Positions 1-10,874 of a DNA stretch of 64,000 nucleotides are shown here, in pieces. Each line of letters opens with the position of its first letter. Positions within the stretch are counted from its first letter, which is position 1. The stretch spans positions 51,537,457-51,601,456 of the forward strand of contig NC_080420.1 of NCBI RefSeq assembly GCF_029873635.1, written 5' to 3'. The position numbers and the translations under genes were made by a program. Source of the stretch: Malania oleifera. Taxonomy: Eukaryota > Streptophyta > Magnoliopsida > Santalales > Ximeniaceae. The notes below the pieces were generated by a model. It did no database searches. It saw only the letters and a list, made by a program, of their open reading frames with translations, and was not told the DNA's origin.

Positions 1-249
1 TTCAGATTTCAGTCCTTCTTCTATTTCCCTCCGCCAGACTTAGCAGGCAGTCCTTCTCCACTTCTCCCTCTCCCTCTTCGCAAATTGTCTCTTCAATCTT
101 TGTTGCTTTGCTTGAGGCTCAGGCCCTAAGCGTCGGCGGCTAAGCCCCTCTTCCCACTTCCCACTTCCCAGTTCTCTGTTCTCGTCCTGATCCCGATCCC
201 AAATCCCTCTTCCAATAGCTGGATGGATCGATTCAGTGACTCAAGTACA
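1..249. other. Pyrimidine-rich stretch, no gene assigned
   Basis: C/T-rich DNA resembling a plant 5' untranslated region or a decayed exon. I find no reading frame, splice pattern or domain to support a gene. It ends where the hAT-like sequence begins, so it may flank that insertion. Confidence 0.4.
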
Positions 250-450
250 TATTCCATTCTTTAATAATTAACTTTAATTATTTCGGTTAGATTCGGTTAA
301 CCGAATTACCCGAAAAGGATTTCGGTCTGGTTTGGTTCGGGTAGCTCTCTTTGTTCGGTCGGTTGGGTTAACAGAATTTATTAATCGAAATTTTCATTTA
401 ATTCAGTTAATTAACCGAATCTGACCGAACCGACCGTTTGCTCACCCCTA
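250..450. mobile_element. Partial hAT-type MITE (one end)
   Basis: The stretch repeats the words TTCGGTTAACCGAATT and ACCGAACCGAC and ends in TGCTCACCCCTA after a short GTT, the same terminus as the complete MITE at 46261-46827. The opposite terminus (TAGGGGTGAGCA) is absent, and the 8 bases after 450 are not repeated upstream, so this is a truncated copy. Confidence 0.7.
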
Positions 451-883
451 CTAGTATCTACACTTGTACACCCTATACATTACCATGTATTAGTTGGCAC
501 CCAACTCGCAATCCAATGCGCGCACTACACTATTAGGATTTAACTTTGAACTATTAACAATAGAAGGTGGCTCCATGTTTCCTTGTTGGTCCTAGTCAGG
601 AGGTGATTTGTAGAGATTCGAACCAGGAAAATAAGGAAATTAAATAAGAAAAGGAAAAGGGGGATTACCGATCTTAGAATTTAGGAAATGGTCTTAAAAA
701 GGCATCTGGAGAAATGCATGAGTTTGATGGAAATTCTAAGGTTTCATCATTGATCTTTTTTATAAAAAAAAATCAATAGAATTTTTAAAAATAATTTTTA
801 GCTCTAAAAGCATTTTTATAGGTGGAGAATCCAAATCACTAATCCTAAGAACAAGTGTCCAAGTAGGCATTCTTTGGTCACAT
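451..883. other. Unassigned AT-rich intergenic DNA
   Basis: No coding frame, repeat terminus or recognisable element was found here. Confidence 0.5.
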
Positions 884-1654
884 TGTTGACACCAGACCCG
901 AGTGGCCCATTTTAAACCAACAAGTTTAGTGACCATTTTAAAAACAAAGTAAGAAAAAAAAAACCCAATCCATTAGATTCCAAACATAACTTTTATTTTT
1001 GGAAACGAAGTCACCACTTTATTTAAATTTGGATAAGTAAAAAAAAAAATGGAAAACCCTTTTTTGAGTTTGAGTTCATGAGTACATTTGGGAATAGAGA
1101 AGATAACCTGTTAATTTCTTAGTTAAGGAATTAACTAACTATCACCCTATCAACACCTGTTCTAAGGATGGTTACCACACTTATAATGTGTGTGTATATG
1201 TCTAGTTAAAGGCAAATGTTTTTTAAAATCAAGTTTTTAGAAAATTTGCATTAAAGTAGAAGTAGGCAGAGATGGTCGACCACCCCTAGAGACCAATCAA
1301 ATGTGCCTGGCTCCTGAGTTAGGCTGATTAGGCAACTCTCATTGGCGGTCGTTTACCATGGCAGAATGCAAATCCCTTTTTATTTTATTTAGAAAAAATT
1401 GTAAATGACTCCAAATCCTTGAAAAGGTATTCATAGGGTCTATGCAGAGGAGAAAGCCCCATAAAAGACCCTATTAATTTTGCTACCTTTCCAATTTTAT
1501 TTATTTTTCATTAAACACAAAACACAACAAAAAGAAATGAAAACATTTTTTTAGTGTTTTTTTTTTTTCTTTTAGTTTTTGCTAGACCTACATTACATAG
1601 GTTGTCTACGTTCCTTCAAAGAGGGATTAAACCACTATAGTTCCCAAAATCATT
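884..1654 (+). mobile_element. Possible LTR fragment of a Tat/Ogre-like gypsy element
   Basis: It begins TGTTGACACC, a start common in LTRs of large plant gypsy elements, and carries a GAAGTCACCACTTTATTT block resembling a conserved word of such LTRs. The mirrored terminus GGTGTCAACA occurs at about 14509. No partner LTR or TSD is visible, so the call is tentative; it could be unrelated intergenic sequence. Confidence 0.3.
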
Positions 1655-2484
1655 TTCAAATACTACAACAACAAACAAACAATGAACCAAGCCTTAAGTC
1701 CTCTTAGGTGGGTTGACTACATGAATCCTTTTTTGCCAATTTATGCCAATCATGGACAATTTCTTTCAACAAATTTAGGACTATAAAATCCTTACTCACT
1801 ATCTTATTCCAAGTTATTTTGGATCTACCTCTATCCCTTCTGCTGCCCCTCATGATAACTAACTCACTTTTCCTCACTAGCACATTATTTTATGCGTAGC
1901 AAGTGCACAAATTGTTTGATCTGTCTCTCCCTTATCTTCTCTTTTACAAGAGCTATGCCTAACTTACCATAAATATGTTCATTCCTCAATTTATCTTTTA
2001 ACATTATGCCACTTATCCATCTTAGCATTCTCATCTCAGCAACTTATACTTTTTGGATATGTTGTTTCTTAGTCTCCCATCATTTTGATTTATATATCAT
2101 AGCTGATCTTACAATCGTCCGATAGAACTTCCCTTTTTAATTTTTAAAGGGTATTTATAATCAAATAGCATGTGCAAAGTACTTCTCCAATTTACCCAAT
2201 CTGTTTTGAATCTATGCATTACATCTTCAATTTTTTTTTTTAACTAGCATAATAGATTCAAGGTATCAAAATCTGCTAGTGCTATTGATTTCTTGACCAT
2301 CAAGTTTAATCCTTTCTCCAATATTCCTCCTATTATGACTGAAATTGCATTTCATATATTTTATCTTATATCTACTTATCCTAAATCCTTTAGGTTCTAA
2401 AGCTTCTTTACATGATTCTACCTTGGATTCTTCTCCACCCCTAGTTTTATTGATCAAGACAATCGTTGGCCTAAGGCAACCCAA
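1655..2484 (-). pseudogene. RTE-type LINE 3' fragment (end of reverse transcriptase and 3' tail)
   Basis: The minus-strand frame 2484-2266 reads IVLINKTRGG, then EALEPKGFRISRYK and LDGQEI. This matches the end of the palm and the thumb of plant RTE-clade reverse transcriptases, where a DDIVLIDETRGG-like motif is usual. Further degenerate segments (DENAKMDKWHNVKR, then EEHIYGKLGIALVKEKIRE) match the RTE C-terminal region in interrupted frames. The 3' end (low coordinates) carries GTTGTTGTAG-like repeats typical of RTE tails. The endonuclease and most of the RT are missing, and frames are broken, so this is a dead 5'-truncated copy. Confidence 0.75.
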
Positions 2485-3286
2485 AAGTGCGGTAAATTGG
2501 GTTTAATAAAAATGTAAAAGTTTGATACAAAATTTAAAGCAATTAGACAAGAAGCAAACCACACAACATAAATATAATTAAAGACAGGAAGGAAGAGAAA
2601 TTGCAAACAAATTTAGAGTGATCTAAAGTTGGCTTACGTCCACTCTCTGAAGACCAATGGTCTAGAGGTTCCATTAAAACCCCTTACTTTCACAGTGGCA
2701 AGGACACCACATAGACTCTTTGTTTTCTAGAGACCAAGAAAACCAAAACACCTTGCTTTGACGGAGGCAAGGACACCAATTTATATAAGAGATTACAAAT
2801 AACATTCCTCATAAGGAATGACTTGCACTTTGATGCTTACATAAGAAACGCTCAAAGAATAAACAAATGAAAACTTAAGAGTTTTTTCTCTCAAAGGTTG
2901 GCAAATAAGGCACAAAGAGAGATTAAGAGAGAATTAGAGGCTAGAGCACATTATTAGTATAGATTAGTTCTCTAACTTTCTCAAGGCTTAGGAGGGCATA
3001 TATATAGAGTTTGGATGAAGACTAACCATTTTCTTCCCATTAAAGTCTTTTTTCTAGCCAAGACAATCATCTGCTTACAAGATTTGATTGATTGCTCACT
3101 AACCGTTAAATAGGGAAAAGTGACCATTGCAATAAAAATCTTTCATACTAATTGACTGCCTTCTGGGATCAGTCGATCGCCCTTGGCAAAAAGGCCAAGT
3201 TTGGTCTACTTTGGTTCCTGTTTCTCTAGTGTTGGTCAAATTGTGCTCTACCTTTTTGTTTTCTCATGATTTTACAATTTGAAGTA
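2470..3286 (-). mobile_element. Probable Sirevirus-like LTR fragment
   Basis: On the plus strand it opens with GCAACCCAAAAGTGCGG then AATTGGGTTT, like the reversed 3' end of the other long copia LTRs here, and carries a GGCTTACGTCCACTCTC block comparable to their GCTTATCCCCAGCCTAC block. A TATATATAGAG stretch near 3000 could be a reversed TATA box, and words like CAGTCGATCGCCCTTGG near 3170 resemble the word arrays of other LTRs. Both ends are uncertain. Confidence 0.4.
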
Positions 3287-3876
3287 TGTTGGGGATGTGG
3301 CTCATATTTTGAGTGGAACGCGTGCACTGGGAAAGTTACGTGAAGCGAGAAGCAAGAGCAAGATAGAAGGCTACAGGAAGAGGGCAAACCGTCGACGGTT
3401 TGGGCTATAACTATCAACGATTTCAGGCAGAATGCAGGGTACTCCTTTTGGCTTCAAACTGTTGATAGTTTGGCCTAAACCATCAAAGGTTTCAATGGGC
3501 ACACATCACGTAATTCAAATCAGGAGGCTAGTAGATTGGGTAGATCAAAGGTTTTTTTCCTCTAGGGATCTCTACAGGGATGGTTTATATAGGATCTAAG
3601 GTTTTTGTACACTTAGGGTTCATATATAATCAATGTTTTGTAACCCTAATGTAAGTTTGACATAATTGCTAGTGAGAATATGAGTTGCTGCTCTTGCGGG
3701 TGTAGGCAAATTATCGATCCACGTAAATCTTGTGTCTTTTGATTGTTACTTTCATTTTACTCATTACTAAGTGTTTGTTTCTTTAGTATTGTTCATTATT
3801 AAGTGATTGCATTGGTTGTTTGTTGATTAATTCGTGAGTGTGTGAAAAGGCTCTCGATGCGCATCCGGGAACAACA
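3287..3876 (+). mobile_element. 5' LTR of a Tork-like Ty1/copia element
   Basis: The LTR runs from TGTTGGGGATG to GGGAACAACA, with inverted termini TGTTG/CAACA, and is followed two bases later by a copia primer-binding site. TTTATATAGG near 3583 is a likely TATA box. Upstream of it lie several copies of a word like CGTCGACGGTTTGGGC. The 3' LTR is missing because the element is interrupted at 9389. The left edge rests on terminal symmetry only. Confidence 0.6.
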
Positions 3877-3878
3877 AG

Positions 3879-3890
3879 TGGTATCAGAGC
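3879..3890 (+). other. Primer-binding site (initiator tRNA-Met type)
   Basis: TGGTATCAGAGC is the standard Ty1/copia minus-strand primer site complementary to the 3' end of plant initiator tRNA-Met. It lies two bases after the LTR and fixes the plus orientation. Confidence 0.85.
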
Positions 3891-3929
3891 TATTAGTTCA
3901 CAATAGCTAGGGTCTCTTCAATAAAGTTC

Positions 3930-4740
3930 AATGTTAACAAGTTTGATGGAATCGAGAATTTCGGACTTTAGCATAGGAAGGTGAAGGACTTGCTAGTGCA
4001 GTAAGGGATGGCGAAGGCTCTATACGGAAAGAAGTTGGATGATATGAACGACGCAAGTTGGAAGGAGGTAGAAGCAAAGGTTGTGTCCACTATCCAGCAT
4101 TGTCTAGCTGATGACGTGATGTATCACGTCATAGATAAGGAATCGTCGGCTATGGTTTGGCTGAAACTTGAAAGTTGGTACATGTACAAACAAGTTGTAT
4201 CTTAAGCAAAAGTTTTACTGGCTTAAGATGGCAGAAGGTTTGGACCTGACTCAGCACATCAACACATTCAATCAGATCATTAGTGATCTTAAGTGAGTTG
4301 ATGTTAAGTTCAAGGAAGAGGATAAAGCATTGATGCTGCTGAATTCCCTACCAACGTCTCCTACATACAAAAACCTAGTTACGATGCTGACTTGGAGGAA
4401 AGAAACCCTACAGTTGGAGGACATCATGAGTGCATTGCTGGTGTTCCACTAAAGGAAGAAGGCTAGTGATGAGGGTTTACATGCTAAAGAGCTCGTGGTG
4501 AAGGGGAATCAAGATCGTGGGAGGAGCAACTTCCGAGGTGGATTGAGCAGCCATAGGGCTTGGTCCAAATCCAAGAAGAGGAAGGACGTGCGGTGTTTTA
4601 AGTGCAGGAAAAGGGGGCACATAAAACCCTAGTGTCCGGAGAAGAGGAAGGGGTTTGCTAAAACCAAAGAGGGTTCATAAAAAATGACGAATGTAGTAGA
4701 AGAAGGAGACTTTGGGAGCAGTGATGGTGTGGGGTCGAAT
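3930..4740 (+). pseudogene. Ty1/copia gag (capsid-like protein), decayed
   Basis: Broken frames encode a copia Gag. An N-terminal KFDGIENFGL piece is followed by MAKALYGKKLDDMNDASW (from 4008), matching the UBN2-type Gag core that builds the virus-like particle. A CCHC zinc knuckle (CFKCRKRGHIKP-stop-C) lies near 4594-4636 and has a stop just before its last cysteine. Further stops and at least one frameshift (near 4200) show it is inactive. It continues into the protease/integrase part without a long gap. Confidence 0.8.
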
Positions 4741-5855
4741 GAGTTCACAGATTCCTAGATCTTGGACTCGGCGTGTTCTTATCATATGATGCCCAACAAG
4801 GTCTGGTTCACTACGTACAGATTGGTTAGCTATGGTTTCATTCTAATGAGGAAAGATGTTGCGTGCAAAGTAATCGGGGTGGGGAATGTCAAAATCAAGA
4901 TGTACGATGGTGTGGTAAGGATGTTGTATGATATGAGGCACATACCAGAGTTGAGGAAGAATCTGGTTTCGTTAGCCACCTTAGATTGTAACGGGTTCAA
5001 TTACAAATCCAAAGGTGGGGTAATGAAGGTGAGCAAGGGCATTCGAACCGTGATGAAGGGGAAGAGAGTGTTGGGTAATATATACACACTGTTGGGTACC
5101 ACGATTTTAGGTGGAGTTGTAGCCGTAGAGTCTGAGTTTGACAATAACATTTTGTGGCATATGTGCTTAGGGCATATGGGTGAGCGTGGAATGAAGGAAC
5201 TTCACAAGAAAAATCTTCTAAAGGGGGTCATATCATGTAAGTTGGAGTTCTACAAGTATTGTATGCTTGGAAAGCATAATCGAGTTCAGTTCATGACAGC
5301 CACGCACAAGACGGAGGGAGTACTAGACTACATTTATTCAGATGTTTGGGGACCGGTGATAGTGGCATGACCAGGGGGACATGTGTATTTTATGAACTTT
5401 ATCAACATTTACTCATGAAAGGTCTGGGTTTACTTCATGCGGCACAAGTCAGAGACGTTTGCCAAGTTTAAATTGTGGAAAGCTGAGGTGGAAAATCATA
5501 CTAGGAGAAAGATCAAGTTCCTTAGGAAAGACAATGGAATTGAGTACACTAACTCAGGTTTCAGAGGGTATGTGAGCAACATGGTATAAGGATGCATTTT
5601 AAAGTACGCCAGATACCACAAAAAAAAGATGTATCGGAAAGGATGAACTAAACCCTAGCTAAAAAGGTTCAGTGCCTCAGGTTGCATGTCTGAGATGAGG
5701 CGATTAGTATGGTTTGTTTCTTGGTAAACGGAACACCCAGAGCATCACAAAATGGGAAAGTTGTTGAGGAGGTATGAACAGGTAATAAGGTAGACTACTC
5801 CAAATTGAGAGTATTTGGGTGTCCAACCTATGCGCACATTCTTGGTGAGGAGAGA
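4741..5855 (+). pseudogene. Ty1/copia protease remnant, GAG-pre-integrase and integrase (5' part of pol)
   Basis: The frame opens with LDSACSYHM, equivalent to the LDSGCSxHM aspartic protease site, with Gly changed to Ala. A GAG-pre-integrase block follows (LWHMCLGHMGERGMKELHKK, then YCMLGKHNRVQF), then the integrase start DYIYSDVWGP near 5330. After a stop at about 5368 the integrase core continues in broken frames (KVWVYFMRHKSETF, then KDNGIEYTNSGF). The domain order protease-integrase-RT is that of Ty1/copia, and the motifs fit the Tork/Tnt1 group. It is cut at 5855 by a solo LTR and resumes at 8041. Confidence 0.85.
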
Positions 5856-8040
5856 TGTAAACAAAGGTGTAGTCCCAATAGGGGGAGTGAATTGGGTTAT
5901 TAAAATTTATTTCAAATCTTTTAAAGAAGTCTTAAACTCTTTTAATTCTTTCAAAGATTTCTTGACTTTTTGTTAATAAAATTTAATGTTCTTTTATTCA
6001 ATCCACAGCCACACAATACAAGTAATCAAAACAAAGTTCAATCAAACAACCAATTGATTTGCCAAGTACAAGTTAACTGTAGCACTATTAAGATTGATGA
6101 ATGCTTGCAAGATTCAGCACTTCTAAGCAAAGATTTAGAATGTAAGATTAACCACAGCTTTGGAATATAAACACACTCCAATCAATAACAAACTTTAAAC
6201 CATTCAACCACAATATATTTAATCAATATATTAGATACAACTTTCAGCTTTTGTTGTTAGCCCTAGGTATATAAATTTATATTCAACCCCTGTAGTGAAT
6301 GTGAATTTGAACCAAGCCATGTATATATGAAATCGTTTCTTCAATGCAAACCACAACTCAATTTCCAAACAACTCAGAATTTAAATAAACTCTTAGTTAA
6401 TTTGTCTTTGAGTGTTAACCAATCAACGTACTTCCTTTTGAGGTTTCCGCAAAGTTTTGATCAACCAACGTACTCCCTTTCGGTTTCTGCAATCCCAAAT
6501 TAAAATTAAACTTTAAGTTTATTTAACTTCCAAATTACGTAGTTTGTATAATTAATAAAATTAAATTGTCCAAGCAGTTTATATGTGTTGGATGTAAAGA
6601 GAGTAAGGGAAAGAGAGAGTGAGACCACAAATTTTACGAGGTTCAGCTTATCCCCAGCCTACATCCTCGCCTTTGGCAAACCACCAAAGGATTCACTAAA
6701 ACTAGTTCCTTTGCTGGGCGGAACAACGCCGTTTACACACTCCTTCAGTATGCTAGAACCCGCTTCTCCAAGTGATATCCCCTCACTTGGTCACTCCTTC
6801 AATATGCTAGAGTCTACCTCTCTAAGCAATATCCTCATGCTTAACCAATGATCCAAACACCTTGGAACGTCAAAGAACTACATGAAACACAAGATAAAAG
6901 TTGTGTACAAGTATACTCTCACAAAGAGCAGATCAGTATAATTTCAAAACTATATACTTTCAATGTAATACAATATAAAGAAATTGAAGCTTGATTGAAT
7001 TAAATCACTGAATTTATCTTCCTTGGATTAAAAGATTCAGATTTCGAAGACACAAATTCGGAGTTAGGATCAACAGCAACTCATTAGTAAAAGCAAGATG
7101 TGAACGAGAGAGATTTATAGCTCTTTGAAAATTCTTGATTGCTGAGAATTTTTCTTGGTTGATAAAATCCTTGTATTATGGGCTATTTATAGATGTTTAA
7201 AAGTTAATACCTTGTCCCCCCAAGTTTTCTTGGAGTATGGACCAAATTCTTAAAAAGAGTAGTGCCCATGAAACCAAATTTAAAAATATGCCCATTGGAA
7301 TTTTTAAAGACTGTTCGAGTGGCAATTACCTGCCACGATCTATCAATCACCTGCCATAGTTCAAAGATGAAACTCAGAAGGTAGGCAGTCGCTTGCTAAA
7401 GCACAAGCAAGTGCCTGGCTTGACCATCCAGTCACCTAGCAGGTTTCTGGCAGTTGCCTGGGGACCACCCAACTGTCTGCCATTTTTTAATTTCTAAAAT
7501 GAGCAGTCACCTGCTTGAGTTGGGCAGTCGACTGGCTTCCAGAAAACTGATTTTAACTTTGAAAACTTCTTCTCTTTTGAGACCTTTATTAATTTAATTT
7601 AAGAAAACATATTTTAAGGTCTTCATAATTGGTTTCTTAGTTTCTTGTTCTTAATGAGCTTCAATTCAATTTATATTGAGTATTACATGAAGTACTTATA
7701 TAGAGACTTCGTTAAGACTCTTAAACCCTTCAACTCTTGAAGTCTTCATGTATGGCCTTGCTTTGATTCCATCTTTTCTTCAAGCTTTCAATGTACTTTA
7801 GGCTTTTAGTAAGTTCACTTTAATATGCATTGTTCTCATAATCTTCAAGCTCTATTAAATCATCTTTGAATCCATGCCTTAAGCTTCATATGATCATCCT
7901 TCTTTGAAGTACAAGCTTTCATGAATTCTTTAACTTTGCATTCATCAATGAGTCCTGAAAAGACATCACTCAACCAAATATGTTAAGTTCCACTTGTTTG
8001 TTAGCATCAAAACAGGATGTTAAGCTTTGTAAGGCCAACA
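5856..8040 (-). mobile_element. Solo LTR, Sirevirus-like copia (same family as 21020-23212 and 47582-49581)
   Basis: A single 2185-bp LTR bounded by TG...CA and flanked by the 5-bp TSD AGAGA (5851-5855 and 8041-8045). Its right end, reversed, is TGTTGGCCTTACAAAGC, the start of the family LTR; its left end carries GTGTAGTCCCAATAGGGGG. No internal region is present, so it is the product of LTR-LTR recombination. A TATA box (reverse of CTATTTATAG, near 7184) lies downstream, in its own sense, of an array of CAGTCGCCTGCC-like words (7313-7560). It splits the copia pol exactly between integrase and reverse transcriptase. Confidence 0.92.
7313..7560 (-). repeat. TATA-proximal word array (CAGTCGCCTGCC type) in LTR
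   Basis: Degenerate copies of a 10-14 base word around GCAGTCGCCTGC and CACCTGCC are spaced irregularly. They lie just upstream, in LTR sense, of the TATA box near 7184. The same word type occupies the same position in the LTRs at 21715-21865 and 48815-49045. Confidence 0.6.
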
Positions 8041-8045
8041 AGAGA

Positions 8046-9388
8046 TCTAAGCTTGAGGTGAAGTCTAGATGGTGCATCTTTCTGGGATATTAGAAAGGCA
8101 TGAAAGGGTTGAAGTTGTAGGATCCAATGGCAAACAAGGTGGTAGTTAGTAGGGACGTAGTTTTCGATGAGAAAACTGTGTTGCGGCATATTCAGAAAGA
8201 AATAGTGAAACAAATGCTAGAAAATCACAACAGCAACAAGTATGCGATTTAGATGGAATTGGAGAAGGGCTGATATGCAGGGAGTCCTATCCTGAGAGAT
8301 TAATTGGTGGTGCAGGTGGAGTCAGAAACTCAAGGTGGAGATGACGGTGTTCAAAACATATGGAGTTCTAGCTTGAATAACCAGCAGCCGCATCGTAGCA
8401 TAGCTGTAGACAGACCTAGACGCGTCATCATGCCACCCCCCAAGTACGATTTTGGAGATCTGGTGTCTTATGCCCTTACCACTAGCAACGGGGATCTTGC
8501 TACCTTTCGTAAGGCGATGCACTGCCATTAGAAGGGTAACTGGATAGGCGCTATGGTGGAGGAGATGGAATCATTGCATAAGAACCAAACGTGGGACTTG
8601 GTGGAACTTCTAACTAGGAAGCGGGTGATTGGATGCAAGTGGGTATACAGAAAGAAGGAAGCAATTTTAGAAAGGGAAAGAGAGAAGTACAAGGTTTGCT
8701 TAGTAGCAAAAGGATACTCATAAAGGAAGGGAGTAGATTATGATAAAATCTTCTCTCTTGTAGTTAGGCACACTTCCATTATGGTAGTGTTAGGACTGGT
8801 GGCGCAACATGGTATGCATCTTGAGCATATGGACGTAAAGATGATGTTTCTCCATGGTGATCTAGAGGAGCTAATTTACATGACACGGTCATCAGGGTTT
8901 ACCCAACCTGGATAGGAGCCCTCAGTCTACAAACTGAAAAAGTTACTGTACTAGTTAAAGCAGTCTCTGAGGCAGTGGTACAAGAGGTTTAACGCCTATA
9001 TGACCCATATTGGCTATAGGTGGTTTGAGTACGATTGTTGTGTCTATGTAAGGAGTCTTGTGGATGGGTCTCTCATATTTCTACTGTTGTATATTGACAA
9101 TATACTGATTTATACTAAAGACATGACCGAGGTGAATTGGTTAAAGACTCTGTTAGGAAAAGAGTTTGGCATGATAGACTTGGGTGGAGCCAAGAAGAAA
9201 CTTGGCATGGAGATTTGTAGGGACAGGCAGGGATACTATGATTATCTCTATGAGAGGAAGGTGCTAGAAAGGTTTAGCATGGTTCATGTTAAGCTGGTGA
9301 GCACACCTTTGGCAAGTCATTTCAGGTTGTTTACTGCCTAATGCCCAAGGATGGACGATGAGGTTCGTGATATGTCGAAGGTCCCCTA
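8046..9388 (+). pseudogene. Ty1/copia reverse transcriptase, 3' part of split pol
   Basis: Continuation of the pol cut at 5855. The segment RSKLEVKSRWCIFLGY completes the integrase tail. The RVT_2 domain follows: WDLVELLTRKRVIGCKWVYR, then VCLVAKGYS-stop, then MDVKMMFLHGDLEELIYM. The catalytic box YVDD reads YIDN at about 9094-9105 (LLLYIDNILIYTKD), so the second catalytic Asp is lost. GMIDLGGAKKKLGMEICRDR marks the end of the RT. Several in-frame stops are present. The frame ends at VPY where a Tekay-type LTR begins; RNase H and the 3' LTR are not in the window. Confidence 0.85.
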
Positions 9389-10874
9389 TGTTTGACGCCT
9401 TGAATTTCTCTACCATTTTCTTTATCATATATCTCTGATATCGGAATAATATTAATAATAATGAAGTCAACCCAGACCCAAGGTGGGGTACCGAGGATTA
9501 CATCTGTCTATACATGTAAACTATCCACGCAATGGAACAACATAACACATCTAACCCTTATGTACAATACAAGAGTCCTAGAGTTTCCACAAAAGTACAT
9601 ATAACTCCCAAAAATCCATAAGTTATCCCAAGGGTCATACGAACATAGCCCTAGTCCCAACCGCTATCTCAGAGCTCACTCCGCTTGTCGTTCTAGACTT
9701 CCTAAAATGTTTAAAAATCCTTGAGGTGAGACACCTCGCAGTAAGCGAGGATAAATTATTATCAATGTGTGGCAAATGAGTTTTAGGGTATCATATAATG
9801 TTCATATGAAAATTAACTTAATTGGGAAATCATAGAAATTGTACTCATATATGTATATACGTTTGCATCCATATATTTTTCTCGTAAATATGATCATGCT
9901 TAGTAAATATTTCTATGTTCAAAATAACATAACTGCCAAAGTGCAATCATATGAGTATATCGCATCTGTAATGAGGAACTCATTCATATCACCATCATGT
10001 AATAACCCTGCATGACCGGGTTGTACGGTCCGAAGGCGGGACTTAAACCTAGTTGGCCTACCAGGTTAAGTCAAAATACCTTGTCTGTAGTACGATTGGC
10101 CCACCGCAACCTGGTCCAGACCCAGGGGCAGTCAACATCTCTCCAAAGGCTTAATCGACTTCCATTACCAACATGCTCCCCGAGCTGTGTGGTTGCACTA
10201 ACTCAATCACTAGCAATGGTACCGTGCTTTCATATCATTAACCAACCAGGTTCTCATTTCCACCACTCAGTATACATAATAATATTTTTCCAAAAGCTTT
10301 CATTTCTCATAAACAAACTCAAGCTCATGAGTATCCATGTGTAAATAACACATCTCATTTGTAACTCATAGTTGTTCATCATATTTCATCAAGTCTGCGT
10401 ATATCTCATCATGTCTGTGTATATTTCATTTTAACATATCAATGAAATTCACATCTATATATATCACATACCATTATATCTGATAAAACTAGTCTGTATA
10501 TATCTCATCTCAACATATTTGTATTAAACATATCTATATATAACTCATATCATTATATCAGTGTAAAACATATCTGTACATATCTCATATCAACATATCT
10601 ATTCAAAACATATCTATTTTTATCTCAACATAAATCACGTCTCATCATATAATATATTCACATATTCATTTTATAGTAATCAAAATCCTTTCTCACGCCA
10701 CACAGGTTTTTCAATAATATTTAACAATATAATAATTATCCAATAAAACATAGGATAGCCCCAAAACTATTATCTCTTATATGCCTCATAAGTCAGAATA
10801 TCACATATAATATTTTCATATCATACTTTAATTTAATTAATTAATTTCTAGAAATTCCTAACATAATTTAATTC
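9389..10874 (-). mobile_element. Tekay-type gypsy LTR, truncated by a copia element
   Basis: It starts TGTTTGACGCC and shares with the Tekay LTRs at 17060, 23518 and 30689 the blocks GAGGTGAGACACCTCGCAGTAAG (near 9725) and GGTCCGAAGGCGGGACTT (near 10027). An array of ATATCTGTATATATCTCAT-like units runs from about 10390 to 10620. The right end is replaced by a copia LTR at 10875, and the other half is not recognisable in the window. Confidence 0.7.

Noticed and set aside
1..240. First exon of a host gene in pyrimidine-rich DNA
   Set aside because: No start codon with an open frame, no splice pattern and no protein similarity that I recognise.
3879..3890. tRNA-like matches TGGTATCAGAGC here and at 56199-56210
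   Set aside because: Only 12 bases match initiator tRNA-Met; they are retrotransposon primer sites, not tRNA genes.
6585..6851. 88-codon frame recurring at 61269-61469 and 22226-22429 (reversed)
   Set aside because: It falls in the LTR block with TTATCCCCAGCCTAC, repeated in every copy of this LTR family; no evidence of translation.
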